A DNA stretch of 64,000 nucleotides from Lentzea fradiae (GTDB lineage: Bacteria; Actinomycetota; Actinomycetes; Mycobacteriales; Pseudonocardiaceae): positions 62,001 through 126,000 of the forward strand of contig NZ_FNCC01000016.1 in assembly GCF_900100955.1 (NCBI RefSeq), in the 5' to 3' direction. The notes beneath the pieces were generated by a model. It was not told the DNA's origin, searched no databases, and was given only the letters and a program-made list of their open reading frames with translations. How positions within the stretch are numbered: the stretch's first letter is position 1; each line of letters begins with the position of its first letter. Made by a program: the position numbers and the translations under genes. Below, piece by piece: positions 15,437 to 24,711 of this stretch.

Positions 15437-18400
15437 TCAGGCGCGTAGGCGCAGGCCCTTCGGGGTGGCGCGGAAGCCCGCCTCCTGCAGCACCGTGGCC
15501 AGGTGCGAGGTCAGGGCCACCTCGCCGTCGGCGCGCTGGACCGCCAGCTGGCCCAGCCAGCCGTCCCGGACGGCGCGGCTCAGGGCGTTGGCGGCTGTGC
15601 GCAGGGTCGGGTCGTCGTCGGTGAACGACAGCAGTGACTTGCCGCCCCGCTCGACGTAGAGCGCCGGGGTGCCGTCGACCAGCACGGCCAGTGCGCCCGC
15701 TTTGCGGGCAGGGCGGTGTTTGCCCTCGCCGAGCGGGACGGGCCAGGCCAGGGCCGCGCCGTACGGCTGGGCCGGGTCGGCCGCGGCCAGCACCACCGCC
15801 GCCTGGTCGCTCGGCGCGGGCTGGCCGGGTGGGCGGGACAGGGCTCGCAGCCGGTCCACCGCGCCCCGCGCCGCGAACTGGGCGGCGCCCAGGCCCTCGA
15901 CGACGTAGCCGCGGATGACCTGGCCGGACTCCTCCATCGCCCGCAGCACCTTGTAGACGCCGCTGAACCCGCCCGTCACGCGTTCGGTGTCGAGGGCGCC
16001 CCTGGTCAGGACGCCGTGCCGTTCCAGGAACGCCTCGGCGCGGGCGTGCGCCCTGCGGGTCGGGTCGGCCGCCGGGGTCACGGCCAGCGACCAGCGGCCC
16101 GCGGCGGTGGGCGGGCCGGTGCGGGACGGCAGGTCGGGGCGGGCCGCGCGCAGTCTCGCGTAACGGCCCCGGGGGGCGCTGCGGCGTGGTTTGTGGGCAG
16201 CGCCGCCACCCGACACCAGCGCCCGCAGCGGCGACAGGGTGTCGTTGGTGACCAGGCCCGCCCACACCAGGTCCCAGAGCGTGCCCACGACCTCGGCGTC
16301 CGTGCACGTCACGGACTGCGAGGCGCGGTCGACCACCTGGCGGAAGAACAACGCGCCACCGGACAGCGCCTCCAGCACCGCCGTGTGCAGCGGCGACTCC
16401 GGGATCGCCTCCGGCACCAGGTCCGGCAGCAGCAGGTCGGCCACGTCGGTCGGGGCGAGGGCGATCCAGCCGTCGCCGCCCGCCAGCGCGCCGCACCCCG
16501 TCCACGTCACCTCGCCGGACGCGGTCAGCTCGTCCAGCAGCGCCGGGTAGTAGCCGGGCAGCCGGGCAGGCATCAGCAGCGACTCCAGCGCGCTGGCCGG
16601 GAGCGGCGCTCCGGCGAGCTGCTCCACCACCGAGAACACGTCGTCGACCGTCGGCGCCGACCGCAGCCGCCTGCCGAGACCGTGCCACGACGGCAGGAAC
16701 CGGCCCAGCGCCGCGGGTTCGACCGGCTCGACCTCGGACCGCAGCCGGGCCAGCGAGGCCCGGCGCAGGCGGCGCAGCACGTCCGCGTCGCAGTACTCGG
16801 TGTGCGTGCCACCCGGACGGAGCTCACCGCGGACCAGCCTGCCCGTGGCGGCCATGCGTTCCAGCACGCCCGTCACGACGGCCACGCCCAGGCCGAAGCG
16901 CGCGGCCGGTTCGGCGGCGGGGAACGGGCCGTGCGTGCGGGCGTAGCGGCTCAGCAGGTCGCCCAGCGGATCGGCCACCGGTTCGGTGAACGCCTCCGGC
17001 ACGCCCACCGGGAGGGCGACGCCGAGCGCGTCGCGCACCCGGCCCGCGTCCTCGATCGAGATCGTGCGTTCCTCACCGGCGATCCGGACGCGGATCGCCC
17101 GGCGCTGCGCCACCAGCTCGTCCAGCCACTCGCGGGGCACGCCGCGCTCCAGCGCCTCCGCGTCGGAGAGGTCGCCCAGGAACCGCAGCAGGTCCGCGGT
17201 GTCCTCGGCGTGCCGCGGGCGGCGGTCCTCCGTCAGGCGTTGCAGGCTGCGCTCGACCTCGGCGACGATCTCGGGGTCGAGCAGCTCGCGGATCGCCTCC
17301 GAGCCGAGCAGCTCCGCCAGCAGCGTCGAGTCGAGCGACAGCGCCGCCGCCCGCCGTTCGGCCAGGGGAGCGTCCATCTCGTACAGGAACATGCCCACGT
17401 AGCCGAAGAGCAGGCTGCGGGCGAACGGTGAGGGCGACGGCGTCTCCACCTCGACCACGCGGACCCGGCGAGCACGGACGTCCGACATCAGCTCGCGCAG
17501 CCCCGGCACGTCGTAGACGTCCTGCAGGCACTCGCGCATCGCCTCCAGGACCACCGGGAACCGCTCGTACTTCGACGCCACCGACAACAGCTGCGCCGAC
17601 CGTTGGCGCTGCTGCCACAACGGCGTCCGCCGTTTCGGGTCGCGGCGGGGCAGCAGCAGGGACCGGGCGGCGCACTCGCGGAACCGGGCCGCGAACAACG
17701 CCGACCCGCCCACCTCGGCCACCACGATCTGCTCGACCTCCTCCGGGTCGAGCAGCACGTCCTCCGCGCCCGCCGTCACCTCCACGCCCTCGTGGTCGAG
17801 CGCGTCGGGCAGCCGCAGCACGATGCCGTCGTCGGAGTGCGCCGTCTGCGCCTCGACGCCGCGCTTCTCCCGCAGCCGCGCGGCGATCGCGAGCGCCCAC
17901 GGCGCGTTGACCTGGGCGCCGAACGGCGAGTGCACGACGAGCCGCCAGTCGCCCAGCTCGTCGCGGAACCGCTCCACCAGGACGACCCGGTCGTTCGGGA
18001 CGTGCCGCGTGGCCTCCCGCTGCTCGGCCAGGTACGCGAGCAGGTTGTCCGTGGCCCACTCGTCGAGCCCGGCGGCGGTCGCCCGTTCCCGCGCCGCCGC
18101 GTCCTCCATCGTGGACACCTCGCGCAGGAACTTGCCCATCGCGCGGCCCAGCTCCAGCGGACGGCCCGGCGCGTCGCCCTTCCAGAACGGCATCCGCGCG
18201 GGCTGACCCGGAGCCGGCACCACGATCACCCGGTCGTGGGTGATGTCCTCGACCCGCCACGACGAGGTGCCCAGCAGGAACGTGTCGCCCACGCGCGACT
18301 CGTAGACCATCTCCTCGTCGAGCTCGCCGACGCGCGAGCCGGGCCCGTTCTCCGACGGCGGCGTCATCACCGCGAACAGCCCTCGGTCGGGGATCGTGCC

Positions 18401-20011
18401 GCCGGAGGTGACCGCGAGCCGCTGCGAACCCGGCCGGCCGCGCAGCTCGGAGTTGACCCGGTCCCACGTGATCCGCGGCCGCAGCTCGCCGAACTCCTCG
18501 GACGGGTAACGGCCCGACAGCATGTCCAGCACCGCGTGCAGCGCCGAGTCGGGCAGACCGGCGAACGGCGCCGCCCGCCGCACCAGCGCCGTCAGGTCCT
18601 CGACCGTCCACGTCTCCATCGCCACCATCGCGACGACGTGCTGCGCCAGCACGTCGAGCGGGTTGCGCGGGAACCGGACCGACTCGATCGCGCCGTCGCG
18701 CATCCGCTCCGCCACCACCGCGCACGACACCAGGTCGCCGCGGAACTTCGGGAACATCACGCCCTTCGACACCGCGCCCACCTGGTGGCCCGCCCGGCCG
18801 ACGCGCTGCATCCCGGACGCGACCGACGGCGGCGCCTCCACCTGCACCACCAGGTCGACCGCGCCCATGTCGATGCCCAGCTCCAGCGAGGACGTGGCCA
18901 CGACGCACGGCAGCCGCCCCGACTTCAGGTCCTCCTCCACGGCGGTGCGCTGCTCCCGCGACATCGACCCGTGGTGCGCACGCGCCACCGACGCGGACTT
19001 CTGCACCGTCATCCCGGACTGGCCGATCGCCTCGGCCGGAAACGACTCCGCCGGGGACGACTCGGCTGGGAGCGCCTCCGCCTCGCTCGCCTCCTCGGCG
19101 AGCTCGTTCAGCCGCGCCGTCAGCCGTTCGGCGAGGCGCCGCGAGTTCGCGAAGACGATCGTCGAGCGGTGTGCCCGCACCAGTTCGAGCACCCGTGCCT
19201 CGACCGACGGCCAGATCGACGTGCGCTGCTCCGCGCCCGCCGCCGACCCCGACACCTCACCGGTCGGCTGGCCGAGCACCGTCATGTCCTCGACCGGCAC
19301 CTCCACCTCGACCTCGATGGTCTTCGGCGTCTTCGGCTGCACCACCGACACCGGCCGCCCGCCCGCCAGGTACGTGCCGATCTCCTCGACGGGCCGCACC
19401 GTGGCCGACAGCCCGATCCGTTGCGCCGGGCGCTCCAGCAGCGCGTCCAGCCGTTCGAGCGACAACGCGAGGTGCCCGCCGCGCTTGGTGCCCGCCACCG
19501 CGTGCACCTCGTCGACGATCACCGTCTCCACGCCGCGCAGCGACTCCCGCGCCGACGACGTGAGCAGCAGGAACAACGACTCCGGCGTCGTCACCAGCAC
19601 GTCCGGCGGGGTGCGGCCGAACGCCCTGCGCTCCTCGGGGGACGTGTCGCCCGTGCGCATGCCGACCGCGATCGACGGCTCCGCGAGCCCCAGCCGCTGC
19701 GACGCCTGCCGGATGCCCGCGAGCGGCGCGCGCAGGTTGCGCTCGACGTCGACCGCCAGCGCCTTCAACGGCGACACGTACAGCACCCGGCACCGGCGCT
19801 TCGGCTCCTCGGGCACGGGGGAGGACGCCAGCCGGTCCAGCGCCCACAGGAAGGCGGCCAGCGTCTTGCCGGAGCCGGTGGGGGCGATGACCAGCGCGTG
19901 CTCGCCCGCCGCCGCGGCAGCCCACGCACCCGTCTGAGCCGGGGTGGGCGCGGCGAAGGCCCCGGCGAACCACTGCCTGGTCGCCGGTGAGAATGCCTCC
20001 ATCACGTCCAT
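15437..20011 (-). CDS. lhr: Lhr-family ATP-dependent DNA helicase
   Basis: Large superfamily 2 helicase of 1524 residues, the usual size of actinobacterial Lhr. It is a 3'-5' ssDNA translocase and unwinder involved in DNA repair. Walker A is PTGSGKT (44-50), the Walker B box is DEVH (167-170), and motif VI is MQRVGRAGHQ. The Lhr core follows (winged helix and barrel), then a long C-terminal DUF4-type region. An acidic linker EEASEAEALPAE interrupts the second RecA domain. ATG 20011 was chosen because a RecA-NDp-type promoter places transcription start at about this base. Upstream ATG 20020 falls within the -10 box. Confidence 0.92.
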   Translation of the reverse strand: MDVMEAFSPATRQWFAGAFAAPTPAQTGAWAAAAAGEHALVIAPTGSGKTLAAFLWALDRLASSPVPEEPKRRCRVLYVSPLKALAVDVERNLRAPLAGIRQASQRLGLAEPSIAVGMRTGDTSPEERRAFGRTPPDVLVTTPESLFLLLTSSARESLRGVETVIVDEVHAVAGTKRGGHLALSLERLDALLERPAQRIGLSATVRPVEEIGTYLAGGRPVSVVQPKTPKTIEVEVEVPVEDMTVLGQPTGEVSGSAAGAEQRTSIWPSVEARVLELVRAHRSTIVFANSRRLAERLTARLNELAEEASEAEALPAESSPAESFPAEAIGQSGMTVQKSASVARAHHGSMSREQRTAVEEDLKSGRLPCVVATSSLELGIDMGAVDLVVQVEAPPSVASGMQRVGRAGHQVGAVSKGVMFPKFRGDLVSCAVVAERMRDGAIESVRFPRNPLDVLAQHVVAMVAMETWTVEDLTALVRRAAPFAGLPDSALHAVLDMLSGRYPSEEFGELRPRITWDRVNSELRGRPGSQRLAVTSGGTIPDRGLFAVMTPPSENGPGSRVGELDEEMVYESRVGDTFLLGTSSWRVEDITHDRVIVVPAPGQPARMPFWKGDAPGRPLELGRAMGKFLREVSTMEDAAARERATAAGLDEWATDNLLAYLAEQREATRHVPNDRVVLVERFRDELGDWRLVVHSPFGAQVNAPWALAIAARLREKRGVEAQTAHSDDGIVLRLPDALDHEGVEVTAGAEDVLLDPEEVEQIVVAEVGGSALFAARFRECAARSLLLPRRDPKRRTPLWQQRQRSAQLLSVASKYERFPVVLEAMRECLQDVYDVPGLRELMSDVRARRVRVVEVETPSPSPFARSLLFGYVGMFLYEMDAPLAERRAAALSLDSTLLAELLGSEAIRELLDPEIVAEVERSLQRLTEDRRPRHAEDTADLLRFLGDLSDAEALERGVPREWLDELVAQRRAIRVRIAGEERTISIEDAGRVRDALGVALPVGVPEAFTEPVADPLGDLLSRYARTHGPFPAAEPAARFGLGVAVVTGVLERMAATGRLVRGELRPGGTHTEYCDADVLRRLRRASLARLRSEVEPVEPAALGRFLPSWHGLGRRLRSAPTVDDVFSVVEQLAGAPLPASALESLLMPARLPGYYPALLDELTASGEVTWTGCGALAGGDGWIALAPTDVADLLLPDLVPEAIPESPLHTAVLEALSGGALFFRQVVDRASQSVTCTDAEVVGTLWDLVWAGLVTNDTLSPLRALVSGGGAAHKPRRSAPRGRYARLRAARPDLPSRTGPPTAAGRWSLAVTPAADPTRRAHARAEAFLERHGVLTRGALDTERVTGGFSGVYKVLRAMEESGQVIRGYVVEGLGAAQFAARGAVDRLRALSRPPGQPAPSDQAAVVLAAADPAQPYGAALAWPVPLGEGKHRPARKAGALAVLVDGTPALYVERGGKSLLSFTDDDPTLRTAANALSRAVRDGWLGQLAVQRADGEVALTSHLATVLQEAGFRATPKGLRLRA

Positions 20012-20018
20012 GGAGAAC

Positions 20019-20041
20019 ATGATGACGCCGGGGTCTGACAA
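20019..20041 (-). promoter_or_regulatory. RecA-NDp (PafBC-type) promoter of lhr
   Basis: On the minus strand, TTGTCAG (20041-20035), 10 bases, then CATCAT (20024-20019). The pattern matches the actinobacterial DNA-damage promoter TTGTCRG-N10-TAnnnT except for C instead of T at the first -10 base. The ATG at 20011 is 8 bases downstream, which implies leaderless lhr mRNA. Confidence 0.6.
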
Positions 20042-20119
20042 TTTCTGATTACGCAGGTCCGAGCACCCGGTGAAGTGCCCTGTGGCACGATCAACCGGTA
20101 CGCCTTCGAGGGGAGAACG

Positions 20120-21991
20120 GTGCGCATCCTGTCCGTCGACCTGGGCACCGCGAACACGGTCGCGGTGCTGTCCGGCCACGGTGTGGTGGACGTGGACGGA
20201 GGGCCCGCGATGCCCTCGTCCGTCTACCTCGACGAGGACGGCACCCTGCGCGTCGGCAGGGAGGCGGAGCGGCGGTCGCGCCAGGACCCGTCGCGCTACG
20301 AGGCCAACCCGAAGCGGCTGATCGACAAGGCCACGATCAAGCTCGGCGACCAGAACCTGCCGGTCAACGACGCGCTCGCGGCCATCTACGCGCGCGTGAT
20401 GGAGTCCGTGACCCCGCTGCTGATGGGCGCGCAGCTCGACGAGATCCGCCTGACGCACCCCGCGGAGTGGGGCCCGAGCAGGCGCAACAAGCTGCTGTCC
20501 TCGGCGCGGCTCGCGGGCATGACGGGCGAGATCGTGCCGGTGCCGGAGGCCATCGCGGTGGCCGCGCTCGGCGGTGGCCGCCCGCTCGCCGTCTACGACT
20601 TCGGCGCCGACACGTTCGACGTGTCCGTGCTCGACGCGGAGCACCGCATCCTCGCCGACGGCAGCCTCCCCGACGTCGGCGGTCTCGACGTCGACCAGGC
20701 CCTGCTCGAGCACATCGGCCGCTCGGTCTCGCACAAGGACCCGGCAGGCTGGCAGCGGCTGCTGCGCCCGACGACGGTGGAGGACCACCGCGCCCGCCTC
20801 GGCCTGCGGGAGGAGCTGCGCCTCGCCAAGGAGGACCTCTCCGAGCTGCCGCAGGTCGAGGTCCTGATGCCGGAGCCGTTCGAGAAGGTCGTCATCACGC
20901 GGGCCGAGCTCGAGGCGCTCATCCGGCCGAGCCTCATCCGCAGCACCGAGCTGCTGATCTCCACGGTGCACCGGGCGGGCGTCACGCCCGAGCACGTCTA
21001 CCTGGTCGGCGGCTCGTGCCGGATGCCGCTGGTCGCGCAGGTCATCGCGGAGAAGGTCGGCATCGTCCCGACCAACCCCGACCACCCGGAGACCATCGTC
21101 GCCTCCGGCGCCCAGGTCGTGGACAAGACCAAGATCACGCTGAAGGCCGAGGACGACAAGCCCAAGTTCGTCGAGCCGCCCACGGTCGTGACCGCTCCCG
21201 TCAGCCCCGCCGTGTCCGGCCCGCACCCGGTCAACCCGAACGTCAGCGGCCCGAACCCGGTGGTCAGCGGCTCCTTCCCGGGCACGAGCGGGTCCTACCC
21301 GAACCCGGCGACGAGCGGCGCCTACTCGGCCAGCGGCAGCTACCCGGTCACCGCGCCGTACGCCGTGAACCCGAACGTCAGCGGCAGCTACCCGATGAAC
21401 TTCCCGCAGCAGACCGGCCCGAAGAAGAAGGACAACAAGAAGATCCTCCTCGGGGCCGGCGGCGCGGTGGTGGCCGTGGCCGCGATCCTCGGCGCGGTGT
21501 TCGCGTTCTCCGGACCCGACCTGCCCAGCGCGGACGAGTGCAAGGACGACACCACCCAGGACGGCCAGGGCTTCACGCGGTGCCTGCGCCAGCTCGCGGG
21601 CACCGTGCCCGACGGCGGCGGCTGCGAGAAGGCCGACTCCGCGCAGATCACCGGCATGGTCGAGATCAAGGGCACGGTCGTCACCTGCACGATCCGCGAC
21701 GGCTACTCGGTCCAGTACGTTCTCACCGACAGCGTCACGGGCGCCATGAACAACGCCGACTCGATCGCGATGTCGTTCCAGACCGACACCGTCGAGGCGG
21801 ACTGGACCGGCAACGGCCTGGAGGGCGACTACCGCGCGGCCACGTCGAGCGGCACCGGCGTGCTGGTGTTCACCGCCAAGAACCGCCCCATGCTCGGCAT
21901 CCTCACCAAGAACGCCGAGGAGAACGCCGACGAGCTCAAGCCCGACGAGATCGCCGACTTCTTCGAGAAGTCCGTTCAACCGGGTGAGTAA
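20120..21991 (+). CDS. Hsp70-like ATPase domain fused to a membrane helix and extracytoplasmic domain
   Basis: Protein of 623 residues. Residues 1-340 form an Hsp70/actin-type nucleotide-binding domain: phosphate-1 loop VDLGTANTVAVL, phosphate-2 DFGADTFDVSVL (the usual GG is replaced by AD), adenosine motif LVGGSCRMPLVA. There is no Hsp70 substrate-binding domain. A low-complexity linker of SGP/SGS-x-P repeats (about 365-425) leads to one membrane helix (about 442-465) and a C-terminal domain of about 155 residues with four Cys. The layout suggests a cytosolic ATPase coupled to an extracellular sensor. Start GTG 20120 has a good ribosome site (GAGGGGAG). The function is unknown. Confidence 0.82.
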   Translation: MRILSVDLGTANTVAVLSGHGVVDVDGGPAMPSSVYLDEDGTLRVGREAERRSRQDPSRYEANPKRLIDKATIKLGDQNLPVNDALAAIYARVMESVTPLLMGAQLDEIRLTHPAEWGPSRRNKLLSSARLAGMTGEIVPVPEAIAVAALGGGRPLAVYDFGADTFDVSVLDAEHRILADGSLPDVGGLDVDQALLEHIGRSVSHKDPAGWQRLLRPTTVEDHRARLGLREELRLAKEDLSELPQVEVLMPEPFEKVVITRAELEALIRPSLIRSTELLISTVHRAGVTPEHVYLVGGSCRMPLVAQVIAEKVGIVPTNPDHPETIVASGAQVVDKTKITLKAEDDKPKFVEPPTVVTAPVSPAVSGPHPVNPNVSGPNPVVSGSFPGTSGSYPNPATSGAYSASGSYPVTAPYAVNPNVSGSYPMNFPQQTGPKKKDNKKILLGAGGAVVAVAAILGAVFAFSGPDLPSADECKDDTTQDGQGFTRCLRQLAGTVPDGGGCEKADSAQITGMVEIKGTVVTCTIRDGYSVQYVLTDSVTGAMNNADSIAMSFQTDTVEADWTGNGLEGDYRAATSSGTGVLVFTAKNRPMLGILTKNAEENADELKPDEIADFFEKSVQPGE

Positions 21992-22011
21992 CCGCCACTG
22001 ATGGACCTGTC

Positions 22012-22032
22012 GGCACGCCGCCCCGGCGTGCC
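22012..22032 (+). terminator. Stem-loop after the Hsp70-like gene
   Basis: GGCACGCCG, CCC loop, CGGCGTGCC: a 9-bp perfect stem 20 bases past the stop codon, without a U-tract. Confidence 0.5.
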
Positions 22033-22044
22033 ACCATCGCGATC

Positions 22045-23298
22045 ATGGTGACCGCCGCGCCGCGGGTGGAACGGGTGCAGCGCAAGGTCGTGCGGGTACT
22101 GACCGGCACCCAGGTCCTCGGGTCGGCGTCGGTGACGATCGGCCTCGCGTTCAGCACGCTGATCGCCGCGTCGATGTCCGGCTCCGAGGCCGTCGGCGGT
22201 CTCGCGCAGACCTCGGCAGTGGCCGGCGCCGCCCTGCTCGCCCTGCCGGGCGCTCGTCTCGCGCAGCGCGGCGGACGGCGTCCCGCCCTCGTCCTCGGCT
22301 ACGGCACGGGCGCTCTCGGAGCCCTGGTCGCCGCTGCCGCCGTGGTCTTCGGCTGGTGGCCGCTGCTGCTGGCGGGGCTCGTGCTGTTCGGCGGTGCCTC
22401 CAGCGCGAACTACGCGGCCCGGTACGCCGCGACGGACCTGGCGCACCCGCACCGCCGGGCGCGTGAGCTGTCCAGGGTGGTGTGGGCGGCGATGGTCGGC
22501 GCGGTCGTCGGGCCCAACCTCGCCGACCCCGCCAGCCGCGTGGCCGCCTCCCTCGGCCTGCCCGTGGGGGCGGGGCCGTTCCTGCTGGCCGCCGCGGTGC
22601 TCGGCGTCGCGGTGCTGGTGGTGCAGCTCGGACTGCGACCGGACCCGCTGGTCGTCGTGAAGAGCACCCGGCCGGTGGAACCCCAGCACTGTTCGGGTGG
22701 TTCCAGCAGTCCCGGTGGTCTGCGGATCTGGACGACTCTCGGCCCGATGGCGCGACTTGCACTCGTCGGGGTGATGTTGTGCCACACCGCGATGGTCGGG
22801 CTGATGTCGATGACGCCGGTGCACATGAACCACACCGGGTCGTCGTTGCGCGTGGTCGGCGTCGTGATCAGCCTGCACGTGGCCGCGATGTACGGCGCGA
22901 GTCCCCTGTTCGGGTGGATGGCCGACCGGCTGGGCCGGGTCCCGGTGCTCGCGGTCGGTGCCTCGCTCGTGGTGGCGGCCTCCGCGGTCGCGGGGACGGC
23001 GCCGTCGCACGACGCACCGCAGCTCGCCATCGGGCTCGCACTGCTCGGGCTCGGCTGGTCCGCCGGGCTGGTGTCGGGCTCGGCGCTGCTGACGGAGTCC
23101 GTGCCGGTGGCGGACCGGCCCGCGGCGCAAGGGCTGTCCGACCTGGTGATGAACACGGGCGCCGCCATCGGCGGCGCGGTGTCCGGGATCGTCGTGACGG
23201 TGTGGTCGTACGCGACGCTCGGGCTGGCCGTGGGCTTCACCGCGCTGCCGCTGCTGGTGGTGTGCCTCCTCGCGTGGCTGCGCAGGCCCGCCGGTTAG
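22045..23298 (+). CDS. Major facilitator superfamily transporter
   Basis: Integral membrane protein of 417 residues with about 12 hydrophobic helices in two halves. The MFS loop motif after helix 2 appears as ARLAQRGGRRPAL, and its second-half equivalent is WMADRLGRVPVLAVG. It is probably an exporter, but the substrate is unknown. It sits between the Hsp70-like gene and DUF3046, and its stop is 9 bases from the next start, so co-transcription with DUF3046 is likely. Confidence 0.83.
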   Translation: MVTAAPRVERVQRKVVRVLTGTQVLGSASVTIGLAFSTLIAASMSGSEAVGGLAQTSAVAGAALLALPGARLAQRGGRRPALVLGYGTGALGALVAAAAVVFGWWPLLLAGLVLFGGASSANYAARYAATDLAHPHRRARELSRVVWAAMVGAVVGPNLADPASRVAASLGLPVGAGPFLLAAAVLGVAVLVVQLGLRPDPLVVVKSTRPVEPQHCSGGSSSPGGLRIWTTLGPMARLALVGVMLCHTAMVGLMSMTPVHMNHTGSSLRVVGVVISLHVAAMYGASPLFGWMADRLGRVPVLAVGASLVVAASAVAGTAPSHDAPQLAIGLALLGLGWSAGLVSGSALLTESVPVADRPAAQGLSDLVMNTGAAIGGAVSGIVVTVWSYATLGLAVGFTALPLLVVCLLAWLRRPAG

Positions 23299-23307
23299 GG
23301 TCCTGCG

Positions 23308-23502
23308 GTGCGCATCACGATGTTCCGCAAGCTCATGGCAGGGGAGTTCGGCCAGGTCAGGGCCGAGATGATCGCCCACGACCACGTGTTGTCGTCGCTG
23401 GGCGGCCGCACCGCCGACCAGGCACTGGAGGCGGGGATCGGGGCGAAGGAGGTCTGGACGGCGGTCTGCGACGCGTTCGAAATCCCCCCGGATCGGCGCT
23501 GA
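23308..23502 (+). CDS. DUF3046 family protein
   Basis: Small protein of 64 residues matching DUF3046 (MRITMFRKLMAGEFG, then VWTAVCDAFEIPPDRR). The family occurs just upstream of recA across actinobacteria (Rv2738c position). Its function is unknown. The GTG start follows the MFS stop by nine bases. Confidence 0.88.
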   Translation: MRITMFRKLMAGEFGQVRAEMIAHDHVLSSLGGRTADQALEAGIGAKEVWTAVCDAFEIPPDRR

Positions 23503-23529
23503 AGGGGCGGTCCGGAGTGTCATGTGTGC

Positions 23530-23545
23530 TCGAACACGTGTTCGG
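23530..23545 (+). promoter_or_regulatory. LexA (SOS) box upstream of recA
   Basis: TCGAACACGTGTTCGG has one base difference from TCGAAC-N4-GTTCGA. A TACAGT -10 candidate follows at 23547-23552, giving the LexA-controlled recA promoter. Confidence 0.85.
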
Positions 23546-23577
23546 CTACAGTGGCTCCGACCCCCGGCTTCGCAAAA

Positions 23578-23600
23578 TTGTCAGACCCCGCCAGTAGCGT
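23578..23600 (+). promoter_or_regulatory. RecA-NDp (PafBC-type) promoter of recA
   Basis: TTGTCAG (23578-23584), 10 bases, TAGCGT (23595-23600). It matches the LexA-independent DNA-damage promoter TTGTCRG-N10-TAnnnT described for mycobacterial recA. With the SOS box upstream, recA has two damage inputs. Confidence 0.8.
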
Positions 23601-23652
23601 CAGGTCCAACATGACGAAGCAACGGCAGCAGACGACAAAAGGTGGATCCAAG

Positions 23653-24699
23653 ATGGCACCCGCAGCACCCGACCGGGACAAAGCGCTCGAGCTGGCCCTG
23701 GCGCAGATCGACAAGCAGTTCGGCAAGGGCTCCGTGATGCGCCTCGGCGAGGAGGGCCGCGCCCCCATCGAGGTCATCCCGACCGGCGCGATCGCGCTGG
23801 ACGTGGCGCTCGGCATCGGTGGTCTGCCCAGGGGTCGTGTCGTCGAGATCTACGGTCCGGAGTCCTCCGGTAAGACGACGGTGGCGCTGCACGCCGTCGC
23901 GAACGCGCAGAAGAACGGCGGCATCGCGGCGTTCATCGACGCCGAGCACGCCCTGGACCCGGAGTACGCGAAGAAGCTGGGCGTCGACACGGACGCGCTG
24001 CTGGTCTCCCAGCCCGACACCGGTGAGCAGGCGCTCGAGATCGCGGACATGCTGGTCCGCTCCGGCGCGCTCGACATCCTCGTGATCGACTCGGTCGCTG
24101 CACTCGTGCCGCGCGCCGAGATCGAGGGCGAGATGGGTGACAACCACGTCGGTCTGCAGGCCCGCCTCATGAGCCAGGCGCTGCGCAAGATCACCGGTGC
24201 GCTCAACGCGTCCGGCACGACCGCGATCTTCATCAACCAGCTGCGCGAGAAGATCGGCGTGATGTTCGGCTCCCCGGAGACCACGACCGGTGGTAAGGCG
24301 CTGAAGTTCTACGCCTCCGTGCGTCTGGACGTGCGCCGCATCGAGACCCTCAAGGACGGCGGCGAGCCCGTCGGCAACCGCACCAGGGTCAAGGTCGTGA
24401 AGAACAAGGTCGCGCCGCCGTTCAAGCAGGCCGAGTTCGACATCCTCTACGGTCAGGGCGTCTCGCGTGAGGGCTCGCTCATCGACATGGGCGTCGACCA
24501 GGGCATCCTGCGCAAGTCCGGTGCCTGGTACACCTACGAAGGCGACCAGCTGGGCCAGGGCAAGGAGAACGCGCGGAAGTTCCTGCGCGACAACCCGGAC
24601 ATCGCCAACGAGATCGAGAAGCGCATCAAGGACAAGCTCGGCATCGGCGCCACCCTCGACGCCGACGAGACCGCTCCCGCCGCGCCCGTCGAGTTCTAG
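23653..24699 (+). CDS. recA: Recombinase RecA
   Basis: Recombinase of 348 residues for homologous recombination and for stimulating LexA self-cleavage. Walker A GPESSGKTT lies at about 68-76, the Walker B region is LDILVIDSVAAL, and the L2 region is INQLREKIGVMFGSPETTTGGKALKFYA (split here as INQLREKIG and TTTGGKALKFYAS). No intein is present, in contrast to M. tuberculosis RecA. ATG 23653 has a ribosome site (AAGGTGG). Upstream are both a LexA box and a RecA-NDp promoter. recX follows after 12 bases. Confidence 0.98.
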   Translation: MAPAAPDRDKALELALAQIDKQFGKGSVMRLGEEGRAPIEVIPTGAIALDVALGIGGLPRGRVVEIYGPESSGKTTVALHAVANAQKNGGIAAFIDAEHALDPEYAKKLGVDTDALLVSQPDTGEQALEIADMLVRSGALDILVIDSVAALVPRAEIEGEMGDNHVGLQARLMSQALRKITGALNASGTTAIFINQLREKIGVMFGSPETTTGGKALKFYASVRLDVRRIETLKDGGEPVGNRTRVKVVKNKVAPPFKQAEFDILYGQGVSREGSLIDMGVDQGILRKSGAWYTYEGDQLGQGKENARKFLRDNPDIANEIEKRIKDKLGIGATLDADETAPAAPVEF

Positions 24700-24711
24700 A
24701 GGTAGCCGGGT

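Noticed and set aside
17603..19990. Plus-strand 795-codon open frame opposite lhr
   Set aside because: Its translation is rich in Arg, His and Gln, typical of an antisense shadow of a GC-rich gene.
20012..21979. Very long N-terminal extension of lhr
   Set aside because: The minus-strand frame stays open opposite the Hsp70-like gene, but the peptide has no family similarity and the opposite strand encodes a clear protein. High GC makes such antisense frames common.
23653..24699. RecA intein
   Set aside because: The coding sequence is of normal 348-residue length with no insertion.
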